Shown piece after piece: positions 44,930 to 60,245 of a DNA stretch of 64,000 nucleotides (positions are counted from its first letter, which is position 1; every line of letters starts with the position of its first letter). The translations under genes and the position numbers were made by a program. The stretch spans positions 8,162,001 through 8,226,000 of the forward strand of contig BSQZ01000010.1 in assembly GCA_033239005.1 (NCBI GenBank), written 5' to 3'. The stretch comes from Lamellibrachia satsuma (lineage: Eukaryota > Annelida > Polychaeta > Sabellida > Siboglinidae). The notes below the pieces were generated by a model that was not told the origin of the DNA, did no database searches, and saw only the letters and a program-made list of their open reading frames with translations.

Positions 44930-45630
44930 CCACTCAAACCACCGGAAGTGGACATGGTGGTGACCCCTGGCGAATGTTGAGGTCAACAGTAGAGAATACG
45001 TTAGGGACATCTACAAACTTGCCACCAATGGTGTTACTAACCGTTTAACCACTGCCACAACTACATTTTATATGCAGATTATGCACATCTTTATTTATTT
45101 TGGTACATTCCTTATATTTGTCAAGAAATCCCTCAATTTCAATTGCAAAATAATTCTGGACAGTGTTTGCATTGAAAATGTGTCTAGAAACACAATAGTA
45201 ACGGTCGTTTTTGCAATGGCGTGACAAGTCGTCAACAACAATCACTTTGCTCAGCCAACCGCTTGTTCATGTCACTCCGTAACTGACCATTTTGAATTTA
45301 TAATGAAGTTGTGGCGGTGCCGATATGGTGGGTGGCGCCACTGTTGGGGAGTGCGGGACATCTGGTGAATGCAACGTCAGTTAAAAAACTGATTTGCCGC
45401 TAGGTGCTAGAGGCCTTTCTGAACTGTGGATGTGCACAAATTCATTTGCCAGCAACAGACTAATGCTATCCAGCACACCTTTTCCAACTATTCTGTGCTT
45501 GCTCTGTACTGCCTTACAACAAACTGATTTGCTTAACGATGCGGTATTTGAGAATGCAGAAATATTTCTTTCTGAAACGAAACTTGAAATCATTCTTACT
45601 CTACGCAAGATCACCGACGTTACAAAAACT
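44930..45630 (-). pseudogene. Decayed reading frame, unit B
   Basis: Same relic as in unit A. Here the stretch DDLSRHCKND ... NTVQNYFAIEIEGFLDKYKE ... HIKCSCGSG is unbroken (45045-45245), but upstream stops remain. Family not recognised. Confidence 0.4.
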
Positions 45631-45634
45631 ACAA

Positions 45635-46505
45635 TGTTAAGTTGTCCATACTAGTATATCAAGATGTGAATCTTGGCTGTGTAGTTTTTTGGTTGCTAAG
45701 GACAACAAAGAGGGCCGTTCACGATCGTCGACAGTGACCTATTTGTGCGAAGCGCACTAAGAGGGGTCGAGGTCTGCGCATAATATTTTTATATATCAGT
45801 TGCATGCGGAATATGACCAACGCTGCTTCAAGCAGCGCCGCGTGGTGAACTGTTACAGAATTACTATCGTATTAACTCGCGTAACTGGGCACGGCGCGGC
45901 GTTGTAATACAGTCCGACATCTTAGAAATTCCCAACTTCGTGGAAAACAATTATCAATATGATTCCGCGGAAGTTTTCGAACACAGCAACGGTTATTTTA
46001 AGTGCTCGTATTTGGGAATAACACAGGAGTGTTGTGTGTATTTGTAGACGTAGATACATAACCAAAGGACAAGCCGTTGTTTGCCGTTGAATGCGTAAAG
46101 TAATAACCAATGATAAACAGCACAATAATCACTAGAATCAGACGCAGAGTATTTAATTAACGTTGAAGAAAACCGAATAAGTTATCATATCGAAAATTCT
46201 CCAAGAATACACTAGGTCAAAAACTCTATAAAAACATGATGAACCATTACCATTAGTTCAATTCATACATTAATTCTAACATTGACGTTACCAAGTTATA
46301 TTAACAGTATAAATAAAAAAAACTACGGGTTCGATTGATAGAAAACGAACAAAGAAACTATTAGTATTAGTGATATAAAAAAGCAACACTAAGGTTCCGA
46401 TTGGTCAGAGATAACACGTGGTACCGCGTAAGATTTTACAAGCATTTCTCTTTCGTCGGACAATGTATTATATGGTTTATTGTCCTTTCGAGATTCACGA
46501 TCACT
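45635..46505. other. Flank 3' of unknown gene B
   Basis: Collinear with 26240-27095; no exon. Confidence 0.4.
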
Positions 46506-47049
46506 TGAATTACACAGCCAGCACCTCCTTCATGATGGGATTTCCTTCATAGGCAACAGGGAAGATGGGAAAGCGCTGTCTTAAAGAGCCGACCCCTGGG
46601 ATATGCGGAATGAAGAGTCGGTAACCAGAGCAGAAGTTGGCCACGAACACTTTGCCGTTTCTCTTCAGAACGCCGACGGCTCCCTTGACGGATGTGTCTG
46701 CCGGGTTGAGCACGCTGGCCTTGTTGCTATAGAAGTTGGCCGGCGTGAGGCAGTACCACTTCGTGTTGTTCCCGTTGAAAGCCTTCTTCAGCGACAGACC
46801 GCCATTGCGACCCGCATGAACCGTCTTGCCCAACTTAGAAAGTTCGTGTCCCTTGTACACGATCTTGTGCGGGTTCCACCTCGACAGCGGAGTCATGTAG
46901 ACGACCTCGAGCGGTACGGCGTAGGTCCAACGAGACTTCGATTTGATGCATTTTCTCGTCGGCCCCGTTCCTTTGCAGTTGGTCTCGATCTCAATGGCTG
47001 GTACCTTCGGGTTGGTCGTCTGGGCCACGAAGATGTTCTGGTCTTGGGC

Positions 47050-47096
47050 AGACTGGGTTCATTCACCCAAACAGAAAATCCGAAGTGGTCTTGGAA
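47050..47096. other. 47-bp insertion in exon 3 of gene B
   Basis: TGGTCTTGG occurs once in gene A but on both sides of a 38-bp insert here. The insert with its edges (47044-47088) is identical over 45 bp to 42990-43034. Confidence 0.9.
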
Positions 47097-49091
47097 GGAG
47101 CGGTACTTGAAGTAGCGGGCCATCGCGTCGCGTGCCGTATCACTGAAGATGCGATGGTAGTAAGCCGAGTTTAGATTCTTTACACCCTTCTTCTGGCCGT
47201 TGTACTGTTTCGCAACGCGACCAAATGATTTGTCGAGTATCTGTAACACAATATTGATATTTATCATATCCACATTCAATATGCTCTATGCAATACATGG
47301 GAGCAGTTGTTATGTCTTAATAGGAAGTGTCTGTTTCAGACTTAACTAGTTGTTTACGTAATGCCGCAGTCATAGCATACAAATGTCGCGCGCGATGACG
47401 ACGGCACTATTGCTTACGTTATCGCGTACAAAATGGCAGACGAACACTTGATTTGTTTTCAAACCGAAACCAACCGACTGCAACGGTAGAGATCATAGTC
47501 CCCAACTTCGAATTTTATAAAGTATTAGGCGTGTGAAATAAATATAAAAGGGTACACTCGCGATCTACATTTCGTGCAATCATCCTCGACTGCTGGCGGA
47601 GTAGCACGCGTAATCAGAGGTTGTCTATAGTTACTTGTGCTACTTCGCCACTATCTGCGTCGATTCAAGCGGGACAAAATCCGCAAATGTTTGCCTGCCA
47701 CATTTTTGCCATCCGCGATTGTCAATTTACAATCTTATGCAAGATGAATTGACTCGGTCGTTCTTGCTAGTAACCATGGTCCCTGATTTTCTACTTGATA
47801 AAGATAAACAATATCACTGAGCACTGTATTGGGTGAGTAGCTGTGTAGCCACGGGTAGCCTTGTTAATGTGTCAAATATATAATTATCTATGCATGTGGT
47901 TGAACCGCAGCTAATGAATGGACATCGAAACTGATTATGCGCAACTAAACAGCTCAAGGTTCTGACACTTAACAGCAACAACACGTAAAGAATCTGGTAA
48001 TTGTTGCGGAAGTGCCCAAAATCGAACATAACATATGTCGTGTTTCGTGACAATGTGTGTACGATGCGAGTATGTTTCGTTGATTCTGTGGTGTGTCTGT
48101 AAATGTAAATTGATACTGAACAAGTAGCGCGAAATGAACCATAATGTGTGACGCAACGCTCCATGATTAAATGCAGGTAATATCATCTTTCGACGACAAC
48201 GATTACCATTCCAGGGTAGTTGTCTTTGCCGGGGATTTCTCCCATCAACTTGTCGAGCAGTTGGTTCACGATAGGGCCGTCCTTGAATTTGTTCGTGTCG
48301 AAGGCGTTCAGCTCGAAGCGAGTCGATCGGTACGTGGCGAGTTTTTTCTTGTTTAGATTGAAGCCTTCGATGTGCGCTCGGTTGACGACGGGACGGAATC
48401 TGTCGAGAGGAAGGTCGTTTTTGAGTGGGTGGCACAGGATGCGGTAATTCCACTGAGCAACGACCGGTGTGCTGCCGTTCATAAGGACGATGGACGTCGG
48501 CAGGAAACTGTATTTCGTCAATGTGTCCTTCGTGCCGCTCATGGCCGTGTATCGGATCATCTCCTGCATGTCGAACCACGTATGTGCGTCCAGGTGGTGT
48601 CGTTCACTGCCGAACGCCTCCTCGATAGCGGTACCCGAGTGGATCCACGAGCCCTCCAGGTAGCACGGCTTGAAGTACTTGCGGTAGTCTCGCTTCGAGT
48701 AGTTCTGGTCCTTCCACGCCTTGAACCATTCGCGCATCTCCGTCGCCTGTGTCTTGACCGTCTTAAATTTGAGCACGGCTGGCGGCACGGCCGGGAAGGG
48801 AATGTCCTCCATGAGGTTGTACGTCTTCTTCGTTCGGTGAGGCATCCGGAGAAGGTAATCGTTGTGCCTCGTCCTTCAAATCACACCGTCAGATATCGTA
48901 TTATTCATGATACCGAATACGTATGTTCTTCTCTATTTATAAAGATATCCTAACGTAAATAAAACATATATTTAATAGTCATAAGTACTTCACGATCGCA
49001 AAAACGACATAACTAACATCAATGAGCAGTGACTACTGATAAATAATATAACATTAATTGACAATACTTGACAAATATGTTGTATACTGAT

Positions 49092-49097
<6 letters not shown>

Positions 49098-49178
<81 letters not shown>
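49098..49178. repeat. (TA)n upstream of exon 2 in intron 1 of gene B
   Basis: Absent at the matching place in unit A (29625), so it expanded after duplication. Together with the TTTA run it lengthens intron 1. Confidence 0.95.
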
Positions 49179-49180
<2 letters not shown>

Positions 49181-49285
49181 CTTTAAAATAGTAACTGAGA
49201 GGCGCACTTGCTACATGTCTGACGGATTGATTAAGTAACTGACCGAAAGATTGGTTGATTCATTGACTGATTGATTAGTTCATTT

Positions 49286-49315
49286 ATTAATTAATTAATT
49301 TATTTTATTTAATAT

Positions 49316-49370
<55 letters not shown>

Positions 49371-49412
49371 CTTATTGCTCTCTGACCGACCGACCGACCG
49401 ACCGACAGAATG
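49286..49412. repeat. (TTTA)n and (ACCG)n microsatellites, intron 1 of gene B
   Basis: TTTA run at 49315-49370 followed by GACCGACCGACC. Much shorter in unit A (29710-29760). Confidence 0.9.
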
Positions 49413-50129
49413 AATGAACGAACGAACTACCGAATGATCGAACGACCGAATGACTGACGATTGACTAATTTACAACCTGAATTCAACGCCGTTGAGTATG
49501 GCCACGAACTCTCCGATGCCCATGGTGCGCTCATGGTTGCCGTGGTTGTGGATGGCAGCTATGGACACTCCCTGCCACGTGTCGTGGTGGTACGGCCGGG
49601 TTCCTGCGGCGACCCGACGGGTCTGCTTGAGGCCCGAGGCGTACGTGGCGCGCCTGCTCTCCTCCGCATCCAACTTCTGCAGCATCAGCTGCCGCCCCAG
49701 CATGTACAGGATATCGTTGATGTTCTCCGGAACATTCGTTTTGTCTCCGTCCGTTCAAGCAACGCCAGAACGACGATATACAAAGCGGGCAACTGAAATG
49801 CGCCGTCAAAATTAACGTAGAACAACATGGAATGGAAGACACCAGGGTTGTTCTTAAGTTACTTATCAACTTCGTCTCGGTTAAAATACTTCGCAGTTAT
49901 TGAGCAGCCATATGTAATAATCATACGTCTATGTGTTGTTTTTATTTCGACAAATTAGGTCAGAATACGTCGTTCTACTACGCAGAAGAGGAACAGCCGG
50001 TGTAACGGGAAACCTGCAACTCCGAACAGGTAGATCGGTTTGCCAAACTTCTAGCAGAAAGTGTTCCACGATATACAAACTATCAACCCACTATTTGATT
50101 TCAGCAAAGATACCAGAACAGGCGAATAT

Positions 50130-50634
50130 GGCTTTACCTTGATCACGCTGCCGCCAACAGTGCTTTACCTTCATCATGCTGCCGCCAACAGTACTTTACC
50201 TTCATCATGCTGCCGCCAACAGTGCTTTGATTTCATCATGCTGCCGCCAACATTATTTAACCTTCATCATGCTGCCGCCAACAGTACTTTACCTTCATCA
50301 TGCTGCCGCCAACAGTACTTTACCTTCATCATGCTGCCGCCAACATTATTTAACCTTCATCATGCTGCCGCCAACAGTACTTTACCTTCATCATGCTGCC
50401 GCCAACATTATTTAACCTTCATCATGCTGCCGCCAACAGTACTTTACCTTCATCATGCTGCCGCCAACAGTGCTTTACCTTCATCATGCTGCCGCCAACA
50501 GTGCTTTACCTTCATCATGCTGCCGCCAACATTATTTAACCTTCATCATGCTGCCGCCAACAGTACTTTACCTTCATCATGCTGCCGCCAACAGTACTTT
50601 ACCTTCATCATGCTGCCGCCAACAGTGCTTCTCC
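50130..50634. repeat. 31-bp minisatellite, about 16 copies (unit B)
   Basis: Same unit as 30478-30605 with two alternating variants (ending ACAGTAC and ACATTAT), pointing to duplication of multi-unit blocks. The 245-codon plus-strand frame is a repeat artefact. Confidence 0.95.
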
Positions 50635-51296
50635 CAGAGCCAATAGCGTCTACTTCCGGTCGTTCACTGCAACGAATGGTGGAACACCAAGAGGCCAAGC
50701 GGATTTTATTCGCCTTTTCGAATTTTCCAATGACGTGTTTTCAAGAGACGTTTAAGAAAACGAGGCGTAGCAAAAGGACGATCATTGTCTGGTACTGACT
50801 AGGGAACACGCGAGAGGTCAGTAGGTGAAATATAATATATTGGCATGTATTCCATGGTTACGGCCAAATATTAATCTTCTTCTTCACATATTACACTTGC
50901 GGATTTTTAAACTTGTTAACTAATAAATTACACAGCAGCACGACACGTTCGTCGTGGTTAATATAAACTATTCTAGATCACATGATCAACACTTTTCCAG
51001 TGAGGAATTCACTTGACACAAGAACTCCTGTCACTGTGGCAAGAAATCAATGTCATCCGTTGTATACGACTCTTGTACCGTTCTTTGAAGCCAGTGTTCT
51101 TTTCCTCCAGATGGCTGCTGACGGTGTTGATCCATCGTAACATGGACCATCCTCGAGGTCTTGATCACTTCTACAATAGGGGTGATCCTGCTCTCGTCGG
51201 TCTCTATGGTCCAACATTCACTGCTATGCTGGATCACATCATTTGTCAACCGTTTTTTCATATGTGCGTTAATTAATTCATTACGCAAATGCATGG

Positions 51297-51700
51297 TTGG
51301 ATAGCATGGACGTGGATAGCTTCATTTTATTTGGTACGAACACGTATACTTATGATGATTGCGATGGAAACATCCGAAGGAGATTAGCTCTTGCCTGGAC
51401 AGCAATGGTGAACCTCGATATAACCACAGCTATGCAGAAAAGACTTTTTCAGTACTGGTGTATGTATGCGAATCTACAGCATAGAAATGTGGTCCTGGAG
51501 AAGGATGCTACGAAACTCAGGTCCTCCCAGTATATACACAATTTTCGAAAAAGTAGGTGTCCTGCTTCCGGCACATCATTCGTACAGAAGACGACAGGTT
51601 GGAAAAGGAGATACTGATCGGCATGAGTGAAGGCAAACAGAGGATAGGAAAACCACATATGAGAGGGATGGAAGGGATCGGGGTGAAACAAAGCTGACGA
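51297..51700 (+). pseudogene. LINE 3'-coding fragment, unit B
   Basis: DDCDGNIRRRLALAWTAM, RSSQYIHNFRKSRCPASGTS, and GKQRIGKPHMRGMEGI near 51640, corresponding to the post-RT region of RTE-like LINEs. Extends further 3' than the unit A copy. Confidence 0.65.
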
Positions 51701-51928
51701 TGGACGAGTTTCTCTCAGAACTGTCTCGATTCTCCCTTCTACCCGTCCTGACCGCGGACAAAACTCCCCATCTCCAACATGTGACCTCCACACCCAATAA
51801 CGGCCACCTCACAAAATTAACCCGTCCTACGGGTAAGACTATCAATCAATATGTATCGAACCACACATTTTAGCATCCTTCTTATCATATGCTTTGAAAT
51901 CACTCCACATATAGTTACACTGGAACCA

Positions 51929-52066
<138 letters not shown>

Positions 52067-52255
52067 CCACTTGAGTCGCCTTTAAATTAACATCATCTAC
52101 CTACCTACCCTACACATAATACACAGTTCCATACAGGAAACCCTGCAATATCAAACCTCAAGTCAACTTTGTCCGCCATTACAGTATTGCGTAACCCCTG
52201 ATTGCCCATGACATTACTACCAAGGTAAACACCAAGCATGGGGCAATTAACTTTA

Positions 52256-52415
52256 AGTTAATTAATTAAATTACAATTAACTAAGAAATGTTCCAATTAA
52301 ATTAAATTTACCTCACACATTTCTCAGATAAATTAAATTAAATTAAACTAACCTCCCAAATTCTTCAATTAAATTAAATTAACAACTAACTTTAATTCAA
52401 TTAACAATTAAATTA
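52256..52415. repeat. AATTA-rich simple repeat, unit B
   Basis: Counterpart of 37045-37215. Confidence 0.8.
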
Positions 52416-52901
52416 TGTTTTGATAGAAATACAGATTACGTTCATATTTCACTGTTTTTTTGTAAGTGCACTTGATACAAGTCATCATTGAAATAATAAT
52501 ATGCTAATTTTATTTAAACATTTTATAACAGTTCTAAAATCACACCTAGGTTCATAAACGTAACTGTCACGATAGTACAGGGTTCATATATATTGATGGA
52601 ATTACTTTATTTGTTACAACTGAGAAACATTATTATTAACATCATGAAATCTGAACATTATTGTGTTTGGCTTTACAATGTTTATATAGCAAGGCATTTG
52701 TTCATGGGGTATTTTATCACATGTTAAAAGTTATAGATTATTGTTAAAATTGATGTTTTTTCTGAAAGGAATATAAAGGTGTGGCTGATGATTTGTAGGG
52801 CGTGGAGTTTCCTCCTATATCCAGCAACATCTTTATATGCCTTTCAGAAAAAAAAACAAATATATATATACTAATTAGTGTGGTCTAAGTAACAATATAT
52901 T

Positions 52902-53024
<123 letters not shown>

Positions 53025-53149
53025 GTACATGTAGACTAATTAGTGTGGTCCAAGCCAGCGTGAGCAAAGCTTTAGAATATCAGGTTAGAAGTAATTGTTC
53101 ATAATTAAGCACTTGCGTCATTATTAATTCAATCGTGTCTTCACGCCAG

Positions 53150-53365
53150 GTAGTGAACACTAGTGTGTTGATGTCTTTAACACTTCTGCCGTGTCTTGTG
53201 TGGTTGATGTAGAGTCAACAGCAGGTAACACGTTTACCCCTTGTGTGTGATATCTTACTTCACCTGGCACGAGACAGAAGGTGTGGATAATAGTTTATCG
53301 TCCGAAAGACACATGCGAAGTGAGGTGACCGAAATTGCCCAGGTGGGCTCAAACCCGGCCTCTTG
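53150..53365 (-). mobile_element. SINE-like repeat, unit B copy 1
   Basis: Counterpart of 38205-38420. Confidence 0.55.
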
Positions 53366-53819
53366 ATAGATATTTATTGTGATAATGTAAAAGGAAGGAT
53401 TCATATTTATTCGTTCCAATCTCACGCTACCACCAACATAAATTCTATCTTAAGTATCTCTTCATCTGAACATCGCCGTAAAAACAGCGTTCTAGTTTAT
53501 TCATTTATCTTTAAGTCCTTAAGTTACTACACCTTGTATGGCTAAAACTGCTGACTACTAAAAGAAATTACTACAACCAGCAAAATAATCGTGTTTATGC
53601 CGAAACGATTGACAAATAATAAATCAACACAAATCCTCCAATAAATAAAATTAAGTCATTTAATATATTCTTATAAAAACATGGATGACGCACGATATTG
53701 TCACAGTGTTATTCGCGCGTTATTGTAACCCAGCTGTGCTTTTCATTTTAACTTGTATCCTCTTGCGAGATGGCTGGCAGAATTGATTGAGCGGCGCCGT
53801 GGACGTCACGAACACTTCT

Positions 53820-54072
53820 GCAGTGGTTCGTGAGAGATGGAGTCCACAGCAGGTTACACATTCACCCACTGTGTGGGATCGTTTACTTCCAATGGCATAG
53901 ACACCAGGTAGAAGGGACCAACGGCTTTTAATGTCTATTCCGAAAGACACAGGCAAAGTATGGTGAACGAAATTGTCTAAGTTTCGAAACGGCAGTAGGT
54001 GGTTTTGAACCCCGGTCCCCTCGACCGAAAGTCCGACACTCTACCACTCGACCACTCGACCACCGCGCCCCA
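53820..54072 (-). mobile_element. tRNA-derived SINE, unit B copy 2
   Basis: Minus-strand head GGGCGCGGTGGTCGAGTGG with GTCGGACTTTCGGTCGAG and B box GGGGTTCAAAACC. The head has a short internal duplication of GTCGAGTG. Confidence 0.7.
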
Positions 54073-54149
54073 CAGATGTTCTCTTTACTAACTTTCTTAA
54101 TTGTCGGTTTCAACACCAGCCACAGACAAAACAACCGAAAAGTTAACGA

Positions 54150-54352
54150 TTCGCTTGTGGTGCCACTGCGGATTGATACAAGATTCGTTCGTGGTGTCAC
54201 TGCGGATTGATACAAGATTCGTTTGTGGTGTCACTGCGGATGGATACAAGATTCGTTCGTGGTGTCACTGCGGATTGATACAAGATTCGCTTGTGGTGTC
54301 ACTGCGGATTGATACAAGATTCGTTCGTGGTGCCACTGCGGATTGATACAAG
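54150..54352. repeat. 33-bp minisatellite, about 6 copies (unit B)
   Basis: Same unit as 39848-39985, with GTTCGTGGTGTC variants. Confidence 0.95.
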
Positions 54353-54511
54353 ACACAGCAACCTGCATCAACCCAAAAAAAAGCTTGCTTAAGTTACCGG
54401 AAAAATTGCCCCCAAAACACAATACAGGTTCCTTTTCTTCCGATATTCTACGTTAACCTCACTATGTGAAGAGCATTTTATGCTGGGCGTTTTCGCATCA
54501 TTAGTGATTTA

Positions 54512-54640
54512 AAGATAACGTGTCCACGACAGGTTGTACATGTGTCCCCTGTGTGGGGTCTTTTACTTCCCTGGCATAGACACCAGGTAGAACCAACAGT
54601 TTTTAGTGTCTCACCCGAAAGACACGTAATCTCATCTTCC
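54512..54640 (-). mobile_element. SINE body fragment, unit B copy 3
   Basis: Counterpart of 40262-40400. Confidence 0.5.
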
Positions 54641-54655
54641 TTCCCATGGGCCAGG

Positions 54656-54774
54656 TGAGTCCGCAAGATGTGCCCAGTCTCGATAAAACGGCTTTGTTGG
54701 CCGCCAGCCTGCTGTGCAAACTAATGTTTCCTGATAACGAGGAAGGCATCGAACTAGTGCGACACCGCGGCAGG
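54656..54774 (+). CDS. Possible upstream exon, unit B
   Basis: Counterpart of 40401-40520, same open frame (DVPSLDKTALLAASLLCKL) and same acceptor/donor-like borders. Confidence 0.3.
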
Positions 54775-54994
54775 TATAAGCTAGGAATCTTGTTGAAACA
54801 GCTTGACTTCCGAAATATCCAATGGTACGGCATACACGTACCCCTCCATCCCCCCCCTTCCCCCGTCGTGCAGCTGCGTGTCACAAGTAATAAGACACTG
54901 AGGGCTGGCACCCATCGCGATATCATAGTCAATGTGTTAGATTTATGCTATTACTGCACAGCATGACAGTTGTTTTTCCACAAATGCTTTACGA

Positions 54995-55297
54995 GTGTTC
55001 GTCGCTGTATCCCACGCTTGCTTGCACGAGTCCTATGTCGCAAAGCATACGCAACGATGTTTTTTAAAGGGTCGACTCGATCCAACGTACGGTGTTTACC
55101 TGCTTGAACAGAACATGTTGCGCTGCGTAACGGAGAAAGGTGATCAACAGTGTGTGAAGATCAACAATGGGAGATTGTGTGTCCAAAATATAATTAAAGC
55201 GATTAAAACCAAGATATGGGGATTGGCGGATTACTTTGCTGAGAGACGTGCCAGCATATTGACCAACAGAATAACCGACTGGACACAAAGGACATAA
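54995..55297 (+). CDS. Conserved 100-codon cysteine-containing frame, unit B
   Basis: Differs from unit A by four amino-acid changes (G/E, I/V, S/L, D/A) and about four silent changes, with no indel. The AG of the CTTTAG just upstream is mutated to AC here, so if that is the true acceptor this copy may be unspliceable. Confidence 0.45.
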   Translation: MFVAVSHACLHESYVAKHTQRCFLKGRLDPTYGVYLLEQNMLRCVTEKGDQQCVKINNGRLCVQNIIKAIKTKIWGLADYFAERRASILTNRITDWTQRT

Positions 55298-55299
55298 TT

Positions 55300-56860
55300 A
55301 TGTATGGAGAAGAGGAAGGGAAAATAAAAGAGATAGAGATATGAAACGAGGGAGCATAGGGGCATACAATTCAAATAACTGGCCGAAGGCAAAGCATAGC
55401 CTTGAAGATTGGTGTAGAGATCTGTATCCTGCAGTGAGCTGAGAAGAACAGAAATAGAGAGTATTGCGGCAGTTTGATAACAAATGACTTGGAGAAGTCA
55501 GATAGCTTTGGAGAAATGTTTCGCAACTGCTCCTACTATAAGCTAAGACATCTAACAAAAGGTAATTGTAAATGGTAGCAAAGCTATTACTGACAAAAAC
55601 AACAACAGCTCCCGGAACATTGGCCCATGTAACTTACTTATATTTATTTGTAAAGTTCCTTCTACACGTTCCCATCAATACACTGATAACCTCTTTCTGA
55701 TTGCTCGTTACACGACGAAGTATATTTACACTGCTGCTGTTGTCTCTTGCAATCAAGTCCCTTAAATCAAATCAAATCAAATGTTTCCATCGTTCTCTAT
55801 TCTATTTTACGTTGTCTTCCTTCAAAACCCAAACTGACAACATAACAGGACAACTTGTTAAATTAGTAGTCACCTTTTCCACTGTAATTACACAACTCAA
55901 GTAAACCTATTTGTGTGTGGTATATTGTCGAAAGACTGGAAAATAATGTCAAATAATGGCAGTGCCGTTCTTACTATGCAGTTACTGGCGACAATAGCAT
56001 CAAACATGTTTGCCTTCCCCTTGGTTCCTTGGGGATGGGTGTCACATCTCTTAATCTCTTCAGCCCTCTCGATGAATCATCTTCATCCTTCGGGACCTTC
56101 TGTCGTTCTCTCCCACGTTCAGCTGTTTCACTTAAAACTGTCCCTCCATCTTAATGTCCTTCTACCACCCTCTTCTGTTTTTCATGCTGTGTCAAGGGAG
56201 ATGTCTATCTACCAAATCAAATTACTAACACCAGTACCTGAATAAAAGGTAAAAAGGTCCTTGTGACTGCTTAAAGCGTTTTTCACTTCACCCCATAGCG
56301 AGATATCCAGACCTTGTGACTGTTCAAAGAGCTTTACACTTCACCCCCTGGTAGACCTGTTCATTCTAACACCAGCCCGACTTCTCTGGGATACGTACAG
56401 CCAAGCTGCAATTGTTGCGCGAAGACTGTTCGTTCTCATAGCCACCTCTGTATCTGTGTTCGTTTACACAGCTGAGCGAACTGAAACAACGCGAAGTAAA
56501 TGAAATTGCCCTATCATCGAAACGGCAGCCGGAGGAATCGTATTCGAATGAAAACCAGTTTCCAAGATCAGATCGAAAACCAACAATTGAAACCAAAAGA
56601 AGAACGTTGACCAACACTCTAAATTATATCGCTGAATGTACAGGTTGGTGTATTGCTCTTCCAAGCACTCGTTGTCACAGATGTCAACCTTGCGTCTGTA
56701 CCAGTGCCAAACACCTTTCAGCTTCCTTTCCCTCGTTTTGTCCGTGATTTTGATCTTTCCGCTACACCGGTCAGTCCAGTGTCCCTGCCACCGAATGACA
56801 AAAGCGGTTCGCAGAATTCGTGTGTTAGGGGTTTTTGTGTTGCCTGTCATACCGATTACT
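55300..56860. other. Non-coding block, unit B
   Basis: The first 590 bp match unit A at 41035-41640. Then unit-B-specific sequence follows, including a duplicated ACTTCACCCC motif (56285, 56339) and a degraded SINE-like piece at 56460-56570. A 143-codon minus-strand frame (56464-56895) is not convincing. Confidence 0.35.
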
Positions 56861-57129
56861 TTCCACGCCGGCGCACACCAGGTTGTATTGTACAAACCGT
56901 GTGACCAGATGTGACGTCATCTACAGAGACGACTAATATCAATGTTCAGTGCCACTATAAAAACAAATCACTCAACAAAAACATTGACATTTGACATGAA
57001 CACCCATCTCCTCGTGGAGGTGACAGTCGTCGTATGCCAGACATGGTTACGATATTACAAACAAATCTTATTCTACATGCGATCGTGTTGATTGTCTAGA
57101 CTGTGACTATCCTGCTACCATATTATAGT

Positions 57130-57785
<656 letters not shown>

Positions 57786-57825
57786 TGGGGATGCTGGGGT
57801 CTTGTCCTTACGTCCCGATCAGCCA

Positions 57826-59515
<1,690 letters not shown>

Positions 59516-59519
59516 GCGT

Positions 59520-60035
59520 TGTGTGAACCAGTTTGTCTCCGTCTATAATTGTAATAAACCGATTAGCGAGCAATGGCTTCGCATGGTAACATATATTTCA
59601 AATTCTGACTAGCCGTTTTGTGGTCGCGCTTCACAAATTTGTCCCACCCTCCTCCCCACCTTCCTCCCTGTTGGGTGTTCTTGTGCATCGTTTGTAGACG
59701 TGGTGTCTCAATGTTTTCTCATTTTGATAGTGAAGATGGGGTTATGGCTTTCCCAAAAGTGTTTTAATGCGGGGGGGGTTCATTTCCCTTCCATCCTTCA
59801 TTTCAGAACTGTGTTTAGTGTAACGGGGCGAACTGGCCACACCTTCCTAAGCAGGTAGTGTTATATTCGGATACTGAGACAAGATAGTATGTAGTGTGTA
59901 TGCTACTTGTTTAATGGTGTTTTATGTTAGTACGATATGGCATATAACAATTATCATCGTATTTTTCAGACATACATCAAAGCATGAACATATCTGGCAC
60001 ATCATCGGATCATCGCGCCAACCACACCGGGGTCA
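59520..60035. other. No recognised feature
   Basis: Mixed-composition spacer. Confidence 0.4.
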
Positions 60036-60039
60036 CGTG

Positions 60040-60245
60040 ATGATCCGTCCTTGGCCCTGTTCTGCTTAGCTTATAATTATTTTATACTACGACTCTCAGC
60101 CAAGTCATTACTCATCATAATCTCGGCCATCACCTGTATGTTGATGACACACTGATTTGCATGTCACTTTCACAGTCAAATGTACAAGAATCTGTTTCGA
60201 CTAATTTTCCGATTAAACTACTTGGCAGTGATACATTCCCATCAG
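60040..60245 (+). pseudogene. CR1/L2-like LINE fragment (RT motif C region)
   Basis: Reads LSQVITHHNLGHHLYVDDTL, CMSLSQSNVQ and IKLLGSDTFPSD, closely matching the minus-strand LINE at 21190-21440 (LSHHLYADDTQ, SLSQSN, VKLLGSDTLPSD). It leads directly into the 60-bp satellite. Confidence 0.8.

Larger units (their letters stand above)
46510..49828 (-). pseudogene. Unknown-family gene B, disrupted copy
   Basis: Same three exons as gene A: 49477-49828, 48207-48873, 46510-47240. All splice sites are kept, but exon 1 has a 1-nt deletion near 49740 that breaks the frame between NVPENLNEI and the leader. Exon 2 has a 6-nt in-frame deletion near 48665 (TPVLCYLEG becomes KPCYLEG, which still keeps the Cys). 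Exon 3 carries a 47-bp insertion near 47050-47096. The remaining protein sequence is very close to gene A, so inactivation is relatively recent. An alternative is that some of these are assembly errors. Confidence 0.82.

Noticed and set aside
56464..56895. 143-codon minus-strand ORF in unit B
   Set aside because: No counterpart in unit A, overlaps a degraded SINE-like segment, and shows no recognisable domain.
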